Counted from the stretch's first letter, positions 13,301-22,355 are shown. The stretch is 64,000 nucleotides of DNA from Bathymodiolus brooksi (GCA_963680875.1 OY804589.1:16946413-17010412), one strand, 5' to 3'. The notes: generated by a model not told the origin, from the letters alone. A program made the numbers and translations.

Positions 13301-16300
13301 TGTTGTACTCTGCTCCATAAAACCTCATATTGATCTCGTTCAAGTGCAGTAATTGTATATTACATAGCATTTTTCATATCATACCCTTTATCAGCCCAAG
13401 TTCATGATATCAGCCCGAGGACCGATAGGCTCAAGGGATGATATATGAACGAGGGCTGATAAAGGGTATGATATGAAAAATGACATGCTATGATATGTTT
13501 ATCATATACGTCAACAGAGGAAATAACTGATTTGTACCAAAATGTTTAGTCATTTTGGCTAGAATTAAATACATATATAGAGTTATAAAACAAGAAAATT
13601 ATTGCTTTAATATACAAATCCACATTTTTTTAAGCACTTTTAATATCATAAGATAGAAATTGGTAGTTAATAATTTTCATAAAACACTTGAATCCGTCAT
13701 GTCTGTAAACACAGTTTTCCGAGAAATTCACTAAGTGAACTTACAGACATTGACGAAAGGCATGTAATAACATTCCAGAAACAGTTAATAAACTTGTTTT
13801 ATCAGCCCGCTTGGACCATTCTTGTGAGACTTGGTGAAATAAACATGACTCTTATTATTCTAAACAAAACTCAAAGTTTTACTACAGAGTAAAATTTTCG
13901 TTTTATCATCTACAAGTATATGATAAATACATGTATTTTTATTTTCCTATAGAATTATTTGTTCTATCTCTAAAATCTAATACCATTTGTGTTATATAAT
14001 ATCGTAACACAATCGTAGATCTGTCTGTAGAGGCTGAGTGTCATATAATCTGTAATTATACACTATCATGCATTTTGCATTACAGATTCACCCTCAATTG
14101 CCAGCGTCGACGTCGGAGGTTGGTTGGTTTATCGTGTAAAACGCCACTTTCAACAATATTTCAGTTATATCGTGACGGTCAGTTTTATTGGTGGAGGAAA
14201 CCAGAGTATTCGGAGAAAACTACTGACCTGTCGTATGTTACTAACAAACTTAATCACATAATGTTGTATCGAGAACACCTCGCCTGAGCGGGATTCGAAC
14301 TCGCAACGTTAGTGATAATATGTAGTTGTAAATCCAACTAACATACGATCACGACCCCGACGGCCCCCTCGACGTCGAATGATTGCAGTCATAAACAACA
14401 TGCAGTAAGCATCACACTCTGAAAAATCCAGTTGGCGTATATTCCGAAGGAATATTATCGGCCAACTTGCGTTGACAAAGATACTTCCGTGTGAAAAAGG
14501 AAAGGCGTAATATAGACAAGTTCAATATCAATGATAATAATAATCATTGAAATTTTCTCGTCAACTTCATTCGAATTGATTTTCTGGTCTGGAGAGGAGG
14601 CGAATGAAGCTCATTATATTTTTAAATAACTAATTGCAGGGGTCTAAAATTACACATTTGATGTTTAAAAGTATTACAAAAATGTTTATATACTATTTGA
14701 AAATATACTGCAACTATGAATTAAGCGACAGCAATAAAGAAAAGTATCTCATCTTCATTTACATTAATATCCTTTCTTACTAACCCAAAAAGCATTTTGT
14801 AGAAAAAGAAAATCGTTTAAATAGAAATAGACATTTAAAATAAATAAATCGTTAATACATCTAGTGTAATATTTCATAGAGTAGAAGAGTTTGAAGATAC
14901 CAAAAGGGTAATCAGAATCCGTAAATCGAAGAAGGAGAGACAACAGAGCGACCAAAAAAAAAACGACAAAAGAACAAATAAAATTAAAGATCGAACTGGT
15001 TGTATATTTTCATTGTATGTTTATTTCCAACTCAAAGAAAAATAATTAATTTCAGAGTACGTGATTTTCCTCAAAATGTCATTTGTTTTGCGAGTACTTA
15101 AACATACCAGTTTGGCATCATAACCCGCTTTTTCGTTGAATGTAATTATAATTTGATTATTTTCATAGTTTCTTGATTCATTCATATAACTACATGTCAT
15201 AACAGATTATTTTTTTTTATTTAGAATAATCCTTTTTTTTATTTGTTATCACAACAATATCAAGAGAGATAATAACTCATGAACTGTCAGCAGTCACAAA
15301 TATAATTTACCTGTATTAGCAGTCTTAATATCCCCATCTGTAGTATGCATTGGTGTTGTTTTCCTTTGTGCTGTAGGAACTTGAGTTGTGGTGGTGGGTG
15401 TTGTAGGAGCTGGAGTTGTGGTGGTAGGTGTTGTAGGAGCTGGAGTTGTGGTGGTAGGTGTTGTAGGTGATGTAGTTGTGGTGGTGGGTGTTGTAGGAGC
15501 TGGAGTTGTGGTGGTAGGTGGTGTAGGAGCTAGAGTTGTGGTGGTGGGTGTTGTAGGAGATGGAGTTGTGGTGGTAGGTGTTGTAGGAACTGGAGTTGTG
15601 GTGGTGGGTGTTGTAGGAACTGGAGTTGTGGTGGTAGGTGTTGTAGGAGCTGGAGTTGTGGTCGTAGGTGTTGTAGGAGCTGGAGTTGTAGTGGTAGGTG
15701 TTGTGGTGGTGGGTGTTGTAGGAACTGGAGTTGTGGTGGTAGGTGTTGTAGGAGCTGGAGTTGTGGTCGTAGGTGTTGTAGGAGCTGGAGTTGTGGTGGT
15801 AGGTGTTGTAGGAGCTGGGGTTGTGGTTTTAGGTGTTGTGGGAGCTGGAGTTGTGGTGGTAGGTGTTGTAGGAACTGGGGTTGTGGTGGTAGGTGTTGTG
15901 GGAGCTTGAGTTGTGGTGGTGGGTGTTGTAGGAGCTGGAGTTGTGGTGATAAGTGTTGTAGGAGCTGGAGTTGTGGTGGTAGGTGTTGTAGGAGCTGGAG
16001 TTGTGGTGGTAGGTGTTGTAGGAGCTGGAGTTGTGGTGGTAGGTGTTGTAGGAGCTGGAGTTGTGGTGGTAGGTGTTGTAGGAGATGGAGTTGCGGTGGT
16101 AGGTGTTGTTGGAGCATGAGTTGTGGTGGTGGGTGTTGTAGGAGCTGGCGTTGTGGTGGTAGGTGTTGTAGGAGCTGGAGTTGTGGTGGTGGGTGTTGTA
16201 GGAGCTGAAGTTGTGGTGATGGGTGTTTTAGGAGCTGGAGTTGTGATGGTAGGTGTTGTAGGAGCTGGAGTTGTGGTGGTAGGTGGTGTTGGAGCTGTAG

Positions 16301-19300
16301 TTGTTGTGGTAGGTGTTGTAGGAGCTGGAGTTGTGGTGGTAGGTGTTGTAGGAGCTGGAGTTGTGGTGGTAGGTGTTGTAGGAGCTGGAGTTGTGGTGGT
16401 AGGTATTGTAGGAGATGGAGTTGCGGTGGTAGGTGGTGTCGGAGCTGTAGTTGTTGTGGTAGGTGTTGTAGGAGCTGGAGTTGTGGTGGTGGGTGTTGTA
16501 GGAGCTGGAGTTGTGGTGGTAGGTGTTGTAGGAGCTGGAGTTGTGGTGGTAGGTATTGTAGGAGATGGAGTTGCGGTGGTAGGTGTTGTTGGAGCATAAG
16601 TTGTGGTGGTGGGTGTTGTAGGAGCTGGCGTTGTGGTGGTAGGTGTTGTAGGAGCTGGAGTTGTGGTGGTGGGTGTTGTAGGAGCTGGAGTTGTGGTGGT
16701 GGGTGTTTTAGGAGCTGGAGTTGTGGTGGTAGGTGTTGTAGGAGCTGGAGTTGTGGTGGTAGGTGTTGTGGGAGCTGGAGTTGTGGTGGTAGGTGTTGTA
16801 GGAGCTGGAGTTGTGGTGATAGGTGTTGTAGGAGCTGGAGTTGTGGTGGTAGGTGTTGTAGGAGCTGGAGTTGTGGTGGTAGGTGTTGAAGGAGCTGGAG
16901 TTGTGGTGGTAGGTGTTGTAGGAGCTGGAGTTGTGGTGGTAGGTGTTGTAGGAGATGGAGTTGCGGTGGTAGGTGTTGTTGGAGCATGAGTTGTGGTGGT
17001 GGGTGTTGTAGGAGCTGGCGTTGTGGTGGTAGGTGTTGTAGGAGCTGTAGTTGTGGTGGTGGGTGTTGTAGGAGCTGGAGTTGTGGTGGTGGGTGTTTTA
17101 GGAGCTGGAGTTGTGGTGGTAGGTGTTGTAGGAGCTGGAGTTGTGGTGGTAGGTGTTGTTGGAGCTGTAGTTGTTGTGGTAGGTGTTGTAGGAGCTTGAG
17201 TTGTGGTGGTAGGTGTTGTAGGAGCTGGAGTTGTGGTGGTAGGTGTTGTAGGAGCTGGAGTTGTGGTGGTAGGTGTTGTAGGAGCTGGAGTTGTGGTGGT
17301 AGGTGTTGTAGGAGATGGAGTTGCGGTGGTAGGTATTGTGGGAGCTGGAGTTGTGGTGGTGGGTGTTGTAGGAACTAGAGTTGTGGTGATAGGTGTTGTA
17401 GGAGCTGGAGTTGTGGTGGTAGGTGTTGTAGGACCTTGAGTTGTGGTGGTATGTGTTGTAGGAGCTGGAGTTGTAGTGGTAGGTGTTGTAGCAGCTGGAG
17501 GTATGGTTTTCTTTGTTGTTGACGAAGTTGCATTGTTAAATGCTGTACTCTGTACATTTACTGCAATAAAAATATATTTTGATATTAAGCTTTGCGATAT
17601 ACCCACATATACAGTGGATAGAAATAAAACACTGGCGAAATCGGCGCAACCGAAGAAAACCACCTACATGTCGCAAGTCACTGAATCACTTTATCACATA
17701 ATGTTGTATCCTGTACACATCGCCTTGATAGTATTTATTGTATAAAAATCCTGCATAAGAAGAGTTTGAAAATATTAAATGGGCAACCAGTCAATAGAAG
17801 AAAGACAGACGACACAATGGCCAAAAGAAAAGGAAATAAAAAACAACGATCTATAAAACGCTACCCAGACAACTAAAGATCGAGCAAAACGGACCCCATT
17901 AATAACCGTGGGTGAACCCAGGTGCTCCGGAAGGGTAACCAGTTCCTGCTCCAGTAGTAGCACCTATCATGTTACTCTAGATACAAACCCGGTAATACGT
18001 ATTGAATGAAGAAAGTGCCTTGGTGCAGTAGCTTCCTTCTTAACAGCAACCCTCTATCAAAGAAATCCTAATAGAAACCACATTCGCGTAATATCGGATC
18101 AACTGAGAGGTGGTGCTGTAATGTTGCTACATATAAATGGAAAATTCACAAGGGAAAATTGAAATCATCTCTTTTTATGTAAAGTTTCGTTCTTAATCGA
18201 CCATCTCTATCAATTTCGAGGTGTATGTCAATGTATAAAGCAGATCTAGCTGTATCTGTGGTATCCTTTATTTCAAACTCAGTGGGATAGATGTGATTAA
18301 TAAACTCACCAAAGTTGGAATTATTAAGTGAAAGGGCATCATCTATACAGCGGGTATCGGGTTAGCTTCTGTTTCATCTTCTTGAGAAGCCCCTATATGA
18401 CGTCTGCCTCATATGAATAAAGGAATAAGTCGACGAAAAGAGGAAAACAGTTTGTATCCAAAGGTATACCGACTGTCTGTTGGAAAATACGTCCACCAAA
18501 CAAACCAAATATGTTGTTAAAAATGAAACTCGACCATTTTGATAAAATAAGTTTCATAACAAATTTTGGCAGAATCGGAGTGGCTTTTTTGGGTTTTTTT
18601 TTTAACAAAATAAGACGTATCTCTTCCAAAGACAATGAATTTATACCTACGTTGAGCATTCTGTTTTATGAAACACGGTGGGACTGATTGCTTTAATCTG
18701 TCTTTTATCTTTAAGTGGGAGAATAGTTGTATAGAGCGATAGAGAAGTTAAATGTTTTAATGTTACTGCAGGGGGAGAGGGGCCTTGATTTTATGTACTC
18801 TAAAAGATCTTTAGAGTTCTTGAGAATCCACATTTGTTTCACACCATCTCTTGAATAGCTCGTGTCATATTAACTCTGAAGCCCGGTTTTGACCGCTGAA
18901 AGAATATATATTTGGAAAGAAATCAATTGGAACATTTGGCACACCCAATAATATAGCGCTATTTATAAGGACACTTGTGTAATTTAGAAATCCAGTAGAG
19001 TGACGATAGATCCAGTTTTTCATCTTTGCTTAAAATGCCAAAGGAACACAAAACAGACATATGATCGTCCAGAATTTCGTTTTCCGTAAGTGTCGTCGGA
19101 GTATATGTAGTCCTTAAGCTTTGTCAGTATTCCAGCTTCCTGGCATAATCGATATATGGTTGACAATGGCGTCTCCATAATATCGTTTTATGATGTAAAA
19201 TTCATTATTTCACTGCTTGATAAAGCCTACTCATTATGATATATGGCTCCGACTGACAACCTTCCTCTATACACTACTATTTAACACCTATCAGTACCCA

Positions 19301-20619
19301 GTACCGATAATCAGAACTCAGGCCTAGTAAATACAATCGTAACTGGATCGGGTCTTAAGTAAATAAAACTTATCCGCCTGAAAGAAAATGCAAAATACTC
19401 AATATTGCTAATACAATTATATAAAACGAGTTTGAAGATACCAATGGGACAATCAGAAGCCGTAAATCTAAGAACGACGACAACACAATGACTAAAGTAA
19501 AAATGACAAATGGACAAACAATGATCAACAAAACATTGCACATACAACTAAACATCGAGTATCACAAACACCAGGAGTGAACTCATGTGCTCCGAAAGGG
19601 TAAGCAGTTACTGCTTCACTAGTAGCACACGTCGTGTTGTAACAATAAAGAAAATCGCACTAAAAACGAAACATTTATCTCATTTGGACGTACAAATGTA
19701 GTATTAATCTGGATAAAGAAGGCCTGAAATATTGAAAACTCATGAATATATAACAAGCTTGGCAAAATCCTGTCATTTCAACAATCTAATTAAACAATCA
19801 AATATCCGGACATTTTTTCCTTGGCTGCTGTGAGCACATGTAGAGATTTACTTTTAATTAGATATGTCATTTCAACTGATTCCAGTATGCCGTTTGAAGA
19901 TGCCTAGATACTGAATGTATCCAGTCCATCAATATACTTGCATCACCGGATGTGTCAAACCTAATATCAACAAAGTTTCTAAATATTAATATTAAATGAC
20001 ATATTTCTGCTATTTAAAGACGAGAAATGACGATGACCCAAATTTGTTCCATAAGATACAATGTGTCCTCAGGGACAGAACCTCCATGAGTTATGTTATT
20101 GACCAAAACATAAAACCCACATGTCGTATGCGTTCGTGGTGTTCACTCTTGGTCTTCTAAATAGGTGATTTTCAAATATTAGTAAGTTAATAGGTTTTAT
20201 GCCTAACAAACCGGAAGCGTGCTTTTATTGACACAATGTTCCCATTTATTATTCTCAGGAGAACACGAGGTTGTCGCACGGTTTAATATACAACCGTGAA
20301 AAGGTAATTCCCGTTTTGAAAAGTCACTTTCTGTTTTACAAAAGTTCATAGCAACAATATATTTTTAGATTCACGAGAACATATGTTATCGCATGATGGA
20401 CAATATTTAATCGACACAATGGCATTTCCGGATTTGCTTTCTTTGTCTGTGTATACCTGTATGTAGTAGTGTCTCCCTTGTACATAGTTGATACTTGCAT
20501 GCTTAGGTTGACAACATATGCTAAGTATTGTGCTTAAATGTTCTCCTTTCTACTTAATAGTTATACTTACATACTGTTGTTGACATCACAAGCAGCACTG
20601 CTGCTACCAAAATCTTCAT
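1252..20619 (-). CDS. Gene A: complete transmembrane mucin (PTS repeats - SEA - EGF - TM - tail), 10 exons
   Basis: Exons, in transcript order: 20619-20571, 17560-15311, 11416-11304, 10345-10287, 8556-8369, 6584-6422, 5728-5534, 3905-3758, 1966-1886, 1317-1252. They sum to 3312 nt, or 1103 residues plus a stop, and all nine junctions keep the frame at GT-AG borders. Residues 1-17 are a signal peptide, about 45-745 a Pro/Thr repeat, about 768-890 an SEA domain, 900-955 a Cys-rich EGF module, about 968-991 a membrane helix and 992-1103 the cytoplasmic tail. This is the architecture of animal membrane mucins: a heavily O-glycosylated extracellular rod on an SEA/EGF stalk. Presence at an epithelial or haemocyte surface is inferred, and no orthologue name can be assigned. 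Exon 1 is the least certain part; the other exons are supported by paralogue B. A further 5' untranslated exon cannot be excluded. Confidence 0.88.
1886..1966 (-). CDS. Gene A exon 9: cytoplasmic tail part 2
   Basis: Acceptor tctttatag before 1966, donor GTAAGC after 1886; 81 nt, phase 0 at both ends. It encodes 27 residues ([17 protein letters not shown], then [10 protein letters not shown]). The end AA-[IF]-CPEE and the SL-x-N spacing are conserved in gene B. No known motif is recognised. Confidence 0.87.
2540..2694. mobile_element. Foldback element (MITE-like)
   Basis: Arms of about 48 bp (ctataactaattgacgagtt... and its inverted copy) differ at few positions and flank a short loop. It lies in the intron between gene A tail exons 1 and 2 and is absent from gene B, so it inserted after the duplication. 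Confidence 0.75.
2705..2900 (+). repeat. R3 dispersed repeat
   Basis: This is a conserved stretch of about 200 bp with 'ccgattttggctat', 'tccagaaacg-gtcg' and 'cactaa'. Other copies lie near 1690-1880, 7860-8010, 31075-31285, 35255-35430, 36355-36515, 51460-51660, 56180-56300 and 58025-58235. No coding frame is shared by the copies. Confidence 0.6.
3085..3430 (-). mobile_element. SINE-2 copy in gene A intron
   Basis: Read on the minus strand, it starts with a tRNA-like head (degenerate here) and ends in a shared tail. The better copy at 51815-52155 shows the head clearly. A third copy is at 20815-21140. Confidence 0.6.
3473..3720 (-). mobile_element. SINE-1 copy in gene A intron
   Basis: About 250 bp from 'gtgtttggcgcc' to 'acgacagccac', with the core 'attggtggagga'. 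The tRNA-like head is at the high-coordinate end. It lies just 3' (on the transcript) of tail exon 1 and is absent from gene B. Confidence 0.75.
3758..3905 (-). CDS. Gene A exon 8: cytoplasmic tail part 1
   Basis: Acceptor gatatctttgcag before 3905, donor GTAGGT after 3758; 148 nt, phase 2 in, phase 0 out. It begins [19 protein letters not shown] and ends [11 protein letters not shown]...NRRN. Tyr1009 (YDTL), Tyr1038 and Tyr1044 (YTII) lie in contexts resembling YxxPhi sorting or phosphotyrosine motifs. Gene B has the same exon (52213-52342) lacking six codons around ICVDPG. This exon bridges the phases of exons 7 and 9; without it the frame hits a stop at once. Confidence 0.9.
4650..5311. 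mobile_element. Non-autonomous DNA element with about 140-bp inverted repeats
   Basis: 4650-4800 (acttgtttcattaaagaaat onward) is repeated in inverse orientation at 5160-5311. The interior encodes nothing recognisable. Small frames at both ends are the inverted repeats read as protein. It lies in the intron between exons 7 and 8 of gene A. Confidence 0.7.
5345..5520 (+). mobile_element. R2 tail fragment
   Basis: It runs from 'gacacgacgggtgccat' through 'ttagttttctgtgtagtgct' to 'ccctttggtatctttaaactcttctt', the typical 3' end of R2 in forward orientation. It ends just before the donor of gene A exon 7. Confidence 0.6.
5534..5728 (-). CDS. Gene A exon 7: end of EGF, transmembrane helix, start of tail
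   Basis: Acceptor tattttgtag before 5728, donor GTAAGT after 5534; 195 nt, phase 2 in, phase 2 out. Residues 942-955 close the EGF module ([14 protein letters not shown]). Residues about 968-991 are a run of Ile, Leu, Val, Cys and Ala without charge, followed by RRCRRKAK, a stop-transfer signal giving type I topology. Several Cys within and just after the helix could be palmitoylated (inference). Confidence 0.92.
6288..6385 (-). mobile_element. SINE-1 fragment
   Basis: It carries only the conserved half (gtttaacgccacg to gtatcgatctt), truncated. It lies directly beside the donor of gene A exon 6. Confidence 0.6.
6422..6584 (-). CDS. Gene A exon 6: EGF-like domain, N-terminal part
   Basis: Acceptor ttcattttag before 6584, donor GTAAGT starting at 6421; 163 nt, phase 1 in, phase 2 out. 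It encodes residues 888-940 with cysteines 900, 913, 917, 924, 930 and 940. With C942 and C955 from the next exon, the last six fit EGF spacing exactly (C-x6-C-x5-C-x9-C-x-C-x12-C), and two Cys precede the module. A GT two bases earlier could also serve as donor, but only 6421 restores the frame into the next exon. Confidence 0.9.
6915..7790 (+). repeat. Five tandem copies of a 162-bp unit after a (TCCG)n run
   Basis: A 'cccccgcaaacaaagttttg' start and a (tccg)n tract lead into units with anchors at about 7005, 7169, 7330, 7492 and 7657. Each includes 'acacagttgtagtacac' and 'cctgcagatgtg'. Two small frames here are repeats of the unit and not genes. It lies in the gene A intron between exons 5 and 6. 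Confidence 0.75.
8369..8556 (-). CDS. Gene A exon 5: SEA domain, C-terminal part with GS motif
   Basis: Acceptor cacttcag before 8556, donor GTAAGT after 8369; 188 nt, phase 2 in, phase 1 out. It encodes residues 825-886 beginning [12 protein letters not shown]. Position and sequence match the 'F-x-x-GS-x-x-v-x-f-x-l' strand of SEA domains, whose autoproteolysis in known mucins occurs between G and S of GSVVV. Here the motif is GSTVP, so cleavage is uncertain. The rest ([14 protein letters not shown]...) is conserved in gene B as LGDEILQKTKEL. Confidence 0.87.
9953..10036 (+). mobile_element. SINE-1 fragment
   Basis: It carries 'tttccaccaacaataaaactgaccgc' to 'aaagtggcgctaaac', the 3' half of the element in forward orientation. 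The rest of the intron from 8557 to 10286 shows no gene-like signal. Confidence 0.6.
10287..10345 (-). CDS. Gene A exon 4: SEA domain, middle part (59-nt micro-exon)
   Basis: Acceptor cacattgtag before 10345, donor GTAAAT after 10287; phase 0 in, phase 2 out. It encodes [19 protein letters not shown] plus a split Ser, matching the SEA stretch leading to the 'v-x-v-x-x-F' strand before the cleavage motif. NMS is a possible glycosylation site. The exon is too short for ORF finding; length, phase and the homologous 59-nt exon at 59400-59458 in gene B establish it. Confidence 0.85.
10775..11033 (-). mobile_element. SINE-1 copy in gene A intron
   Basis: Near full length, from 'cgtttaacgccactttcagc' to 'cgagccacccgggccccc'. 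The head region 'gcgcgaacccacgcc' differs from other copies, so this may be a subfamily with another tRNA-like head. Confidence 0.65.
11304..11416 (-). CDS. Gene A exon 3: SEA domain, N-terminal part
   Basis: Acceptor ctctttcag before 11416, donor GTATGC after 11304; 113 nt, phase 1 in and phase 0 out. It encodes residues 768-804, including [19 protein letters not shown] and [12 protein letters not shown]. The pattern of beta strand, an acidic 'Y-x-P-x-L' turn, an S/T run and a Phe-containing helix is that of SEA domains. NNTS carries overlapping N-glycosylation sequons. Gene B has an exon of identical length and phases at 61049-61161. Confidence 0.85.
11731..12112 (+). mobile_element. SINE-1 copy with an internal 36-bp array
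   Basis: The right part (11995-12112) is the SINE-1 3' half ending 'gacgttaaacac'. To its left, 11731-11985 holds about seven copies of a 36-bp unit (with ctcatggcgaggtgtac). That unit is homologous to the SINE segment 'gctcaggcgaggtgttctcg'. The array therefore grew from within the element. Small frames on both strands follow the repeat. Confidence 0.8.
12740..12895. mobile_element. Foldback element 1 of a cluster of three
   Basis: The left arm 'taacatattgattagcaaaa' and its inverted copy near 12875-12893 enclose inner inverted motifs (attgcac...gtgcaat). It lies in the intron between gene A exons 2 and 3. Confidence 0.7.
12896..13160. repeat. AT-rich low-complexity block
   Basis: Degenerate 'aattttcaaa' units with almost no G. 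No coding signal or structure beyond simple repetition. Confidence 0.65.
13175..13355. mobile_element. Foldback element 2
   Basis: The arms 'aatatgaggttt' and 'aaacctcatatt' enclose an inner stem, 'agtacaacaatattgaac' with inverted copies. The block 'tcggcttcgcctcgttcaat' occurs twice, indicating a local duplication within the loop. Confidence 0.65.
13360..13500. mobile_element. Foldback element 3
   Basis: Near-perfect arms of about 38 bp: 'tttttcatatcataccctt' and 'aagggtatgatatgaaaaa'. It directly abuts foldback 2. Confidence 0.75.
14120..14372 (-). mobile_element. SINE-1, best preserved copy
   Basis: It runs from 'gtaaaacgccactttcaaca' to 'acgaccccgacggcc'. On the minus strand, 'gcgagttcgaatcccgct' is a good Pol III B box, marking the tRNA-derived head at high coordinates. 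The SINE core ('tttcctccaccaataaaact') follows. It is used here as the family reference. Confidence 0.8.
14880..15005 (-). mobile_element. R2 tail fragment
   Basis: 'agagtttgaagataccaaaa' through 'gacaacagagcgacc' to 'aaagatcgaactgg': the R2 3' end in reverse orientation, 0.3 kb past the donor of the mucin exon. Confidence 0.65.
15311..17560 (-). CDS. Gene A exon 2: mucin (PTS) domain, about 70 repeats of 10 residues
   Basis: The acceptor is ttattgcag before 17560 and the donor GTAAAT starts at 15310. The exon has 2250 nt: a split codon, 749 whole codons and a second split codon, so it is symmetrical (phase 1-1) with no frameshift. After a short Ser/Thr/Asn-rich lead ([17 protein letters not shown]), a 30-bp unit encoding [10 protein letters not shown] repeats about 70 times with changes such as A to V, S, H or Q. 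The exon ends in a unique segment with [10 protein letters not shown]. Thr/Pro density this high predicts dense O-glycosylation. Variant units recur together (with [13 protein letters not shown] near 16090, 16570 and 16960), showing duplication of multi-unit blocks. The opposite strand is also open (Val/Gly or Cys/Ser/Gly-rich) because of the repeat composition. Confidence 0.93.
17760..19200 (-). pseudogene. R2 reverse transcriptase remnant in intron 1 of gene A
   Basis: On the minus strand, frames broken by stops and shifts spell typical reverse transcriptase pieces in order. They are a '[13 protein letters not shown]' region near 18800, '[13 protein letters not shown]' and '[12 protein letters not shown]' near 18400-18500, then '[10 protein letters not shown]' (the YxDD active-site motif with Y changed to C) near 18350. 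'[10 protein letters not shown]' follows near 18090. The 3' tail with 'tgctccggaagggtaacc' (about 17910-17945) ends in 'agtttgaaaatatt' near 17765. The element is dead. I recognise the family type but cannot assign its clade. Confidence 0.75.
19425..19640 (-). mobile_element. R2 tail fragment
   Basis: It runs from 'gagtttgaagataccaatgg' to 'gctccgaaagggtaagcagt', a complete R2 3' end in reverse orientation. The rest of intron 1 (19640-20560) has no recognisable feature. Confidence 0.7.
20571..20619 (-). CDS. Gene A exon 1: signal peptide
   Basis: ATG at 20619-20617 opens [16 protein letters not shown]: one Lys, a hydrophobic core and small residues before a likely cleavage site. It ends with one base of a split codon before donor GTAAGT (20570-20565), completing Leu17 with the first two bases of the mucin exon. 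The sequence 5' of the ATG is AT-rich (tatatata directly before it); no convincing promoter element or 5' exon is visible. The match is short, so it rests on phase, strand and hydrophobicity. Confidence 0.8.
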
Positions 20620-20814
20620 TATATATATAGTAGTATATCTATAAAATACAATAGTATAGGATTATGTCGTATTATCCTTAGTTATTGATGGTTTCTACAA
20701 ATTAACCGAAAATCTGTTTGAAATATTTGGTCGCTGATTTAGATGTAACTTTTAACCAAAGTTAAATACATTCAGAAAAGTTGTGAGTTCGGTTCTAATA
20801 TGTGGCACCGTGTA

Positions 20815-21140
20815 CTCAAGTGAGTGAGTGATTGTTGTTTAGCGCCAAATGTGCAATGTTACAGCTATATCACGCCGAGAACAAGTTACATTAGGTAAGG
20901 TGATGATGATGTACTAGATCAACACATGATATCCGCTTTATAATAGAACAAGCTTAATTGGATTTGTATAGTGCTAGCTCAATGAAACAACAACTCGCGG
21001 ATAGACATATCGCACTATAGGGACACATTATCCTGATTCCGAGCCAACAAGTTATTGATCTTTCCTCTTAATGTATCGTGCGTAGCTGGGAAACAAAATA
21101 CACCAATTTTACAGTCTTTGGATTGACCTGACTGAGGCTG
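20815..21140 (-). mobile_element. SINE-2 copy upstream of gene A
   Basis: 'gtgagtgattgttgtttagc' starts the shared tail and the element ends near 'ttgacctgactgaggc'. It is immediately followed by the inverted-repeat element half. It lies within 0.2 kb of the gene A start codon, where a promoter would be expected. Confidence 0.6.
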
Positions 21141-21372
21141 ACTATTCTTGTCCAATTCTCTGAGGGGGCCCGGTTGGTATATTTAAATGTGGCAGTCGAA
21201 AAGAGAAATATCTCGGGAGTTTAACGATATAATTGGGTCAGCGAAAGGATCACAAATAAACGAAAAATATTGAAGCGAAGTGGGGAAGGGGAAAAGGGTA
21301 GATGTTTACCTTGAAGTAAGGAAGAGGATGGGGCATATATTGTTTGAATGAAACAAGTGCCTGTGCATCCCC
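21125..21372. mobile_element. Right half of the same inverted-repeat element
   Basis: It matches 5065-5295 in direct orientation at high similarity (gggcccggt, then tatttaaatgtggcagtcga). No left inverted repeat follows, so this is a solo half. It lies upstream of gene A. Confidence 0.65.
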
Positions 21373-22115
21373 TTCCTTTTGCAACCTTCTGCCATTCTTT
21401 TTTTTAAAGGCAGTATGTAATAGAATTAGTTTACACCATGTGTACACATACCAAGCTAGTAGATACAAATATTTAGACATTTCATTTCATTTCAATCTAC
21501 CAATTTGAAGTGGCCGCCAACATTTTTTTATGATTACCTCCCTTTTCGGTAAATGCTAGAGTATTGCTACAGTTGGTATCTTACAAAATTATATACAAAA
21601 AACATTAAGTAAAAATAAACTACGAATGCTACTTACCTTCAATTATTTTTTGATAGACGTAAAGCAAATAATTTATTTGTCAACTGTATTTGCTGCCGAA
21701 ACGGAAGCTATGGGCACAATGGCTAAATTTCAAAACACGAAAGTCTGTCTGCAGTGAAAAAAGACAAATATGTAGGGAACAAAGCAATGTTTGGTACAGA
21801 TAGATTGCATGAAAGGGATTTACCTTCCAACATTCCAACGTAGCATTATTTTACGGGCGAACGAAGGTTACACAAAATGTACACAGTTATTTACACAGTT
21901 TGACAACCTTTGGAGGGAAAAACTTGTTCATTACTTGTGTCTTTTATATATAATATATAGATTTTATACAGATTTTTCTCTATTATTTCGCTAGATAAAA
22001 CATCAAGGTACTGTGACTTGTCTGACACAATATAGTTAAAGCGTAGTAAAAATAACATTTATATAATAATCTATTTAATTTTCAATTCTATTTTTTTCAG
22101 ATACCACACAGGTTA
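21373..22115. other. Intergenic, nothing recognised
   Basis: AT-rich sequence with a few short unsupported frames (for example 21791-21994). No splice-supported exon or repeat family was found on reading. Confidence 0.5.
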
Positions 22116-22127
22116 GAGTTATTGTAT

Positions 22128-22355
22128 TTTCGTCACTTTCAGCTATATCATAGCGGTCAGTTTTATTTGTGGAGAAAACCGGAGTACCCGGAGAAACTAC
22201 CTATCTACCGCAAGTCACTGAAGAACTTTATCACACAAAGCTGACTACACCTCGCCATGAACGGAGGTCAAACTCACAACTTTAGTGGTGATAGGCACTG
22301 ATTGTATAGGTAGTTGTTAATCCAACTGTCATACGATCACGACCACGACGGTCCT
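22128..22355 (-). mobile_element. SINE-1 copy
   Basis: 'gtcactttcagctatatcat' to 'acgatcacgaccacgacgg', with core and head both visible but degenerate. Confidence 0.7.

Noticed and set aside
14104..14372. Possible functional tRNA gene at the 'gggattcgaactcgc' motif
   Set aside because: Only the B box is intact, no cloverleaf is visible, and the motif recurs with a shared SINE core in many copies.
15388..17745. Plus-strand Val/Gly-rich and Cys/Ser/Gly-rich frames
   Set aside because: Antisense of the mucin repeat. Only the minus-strand frame joins phase-correct exons on both sides.
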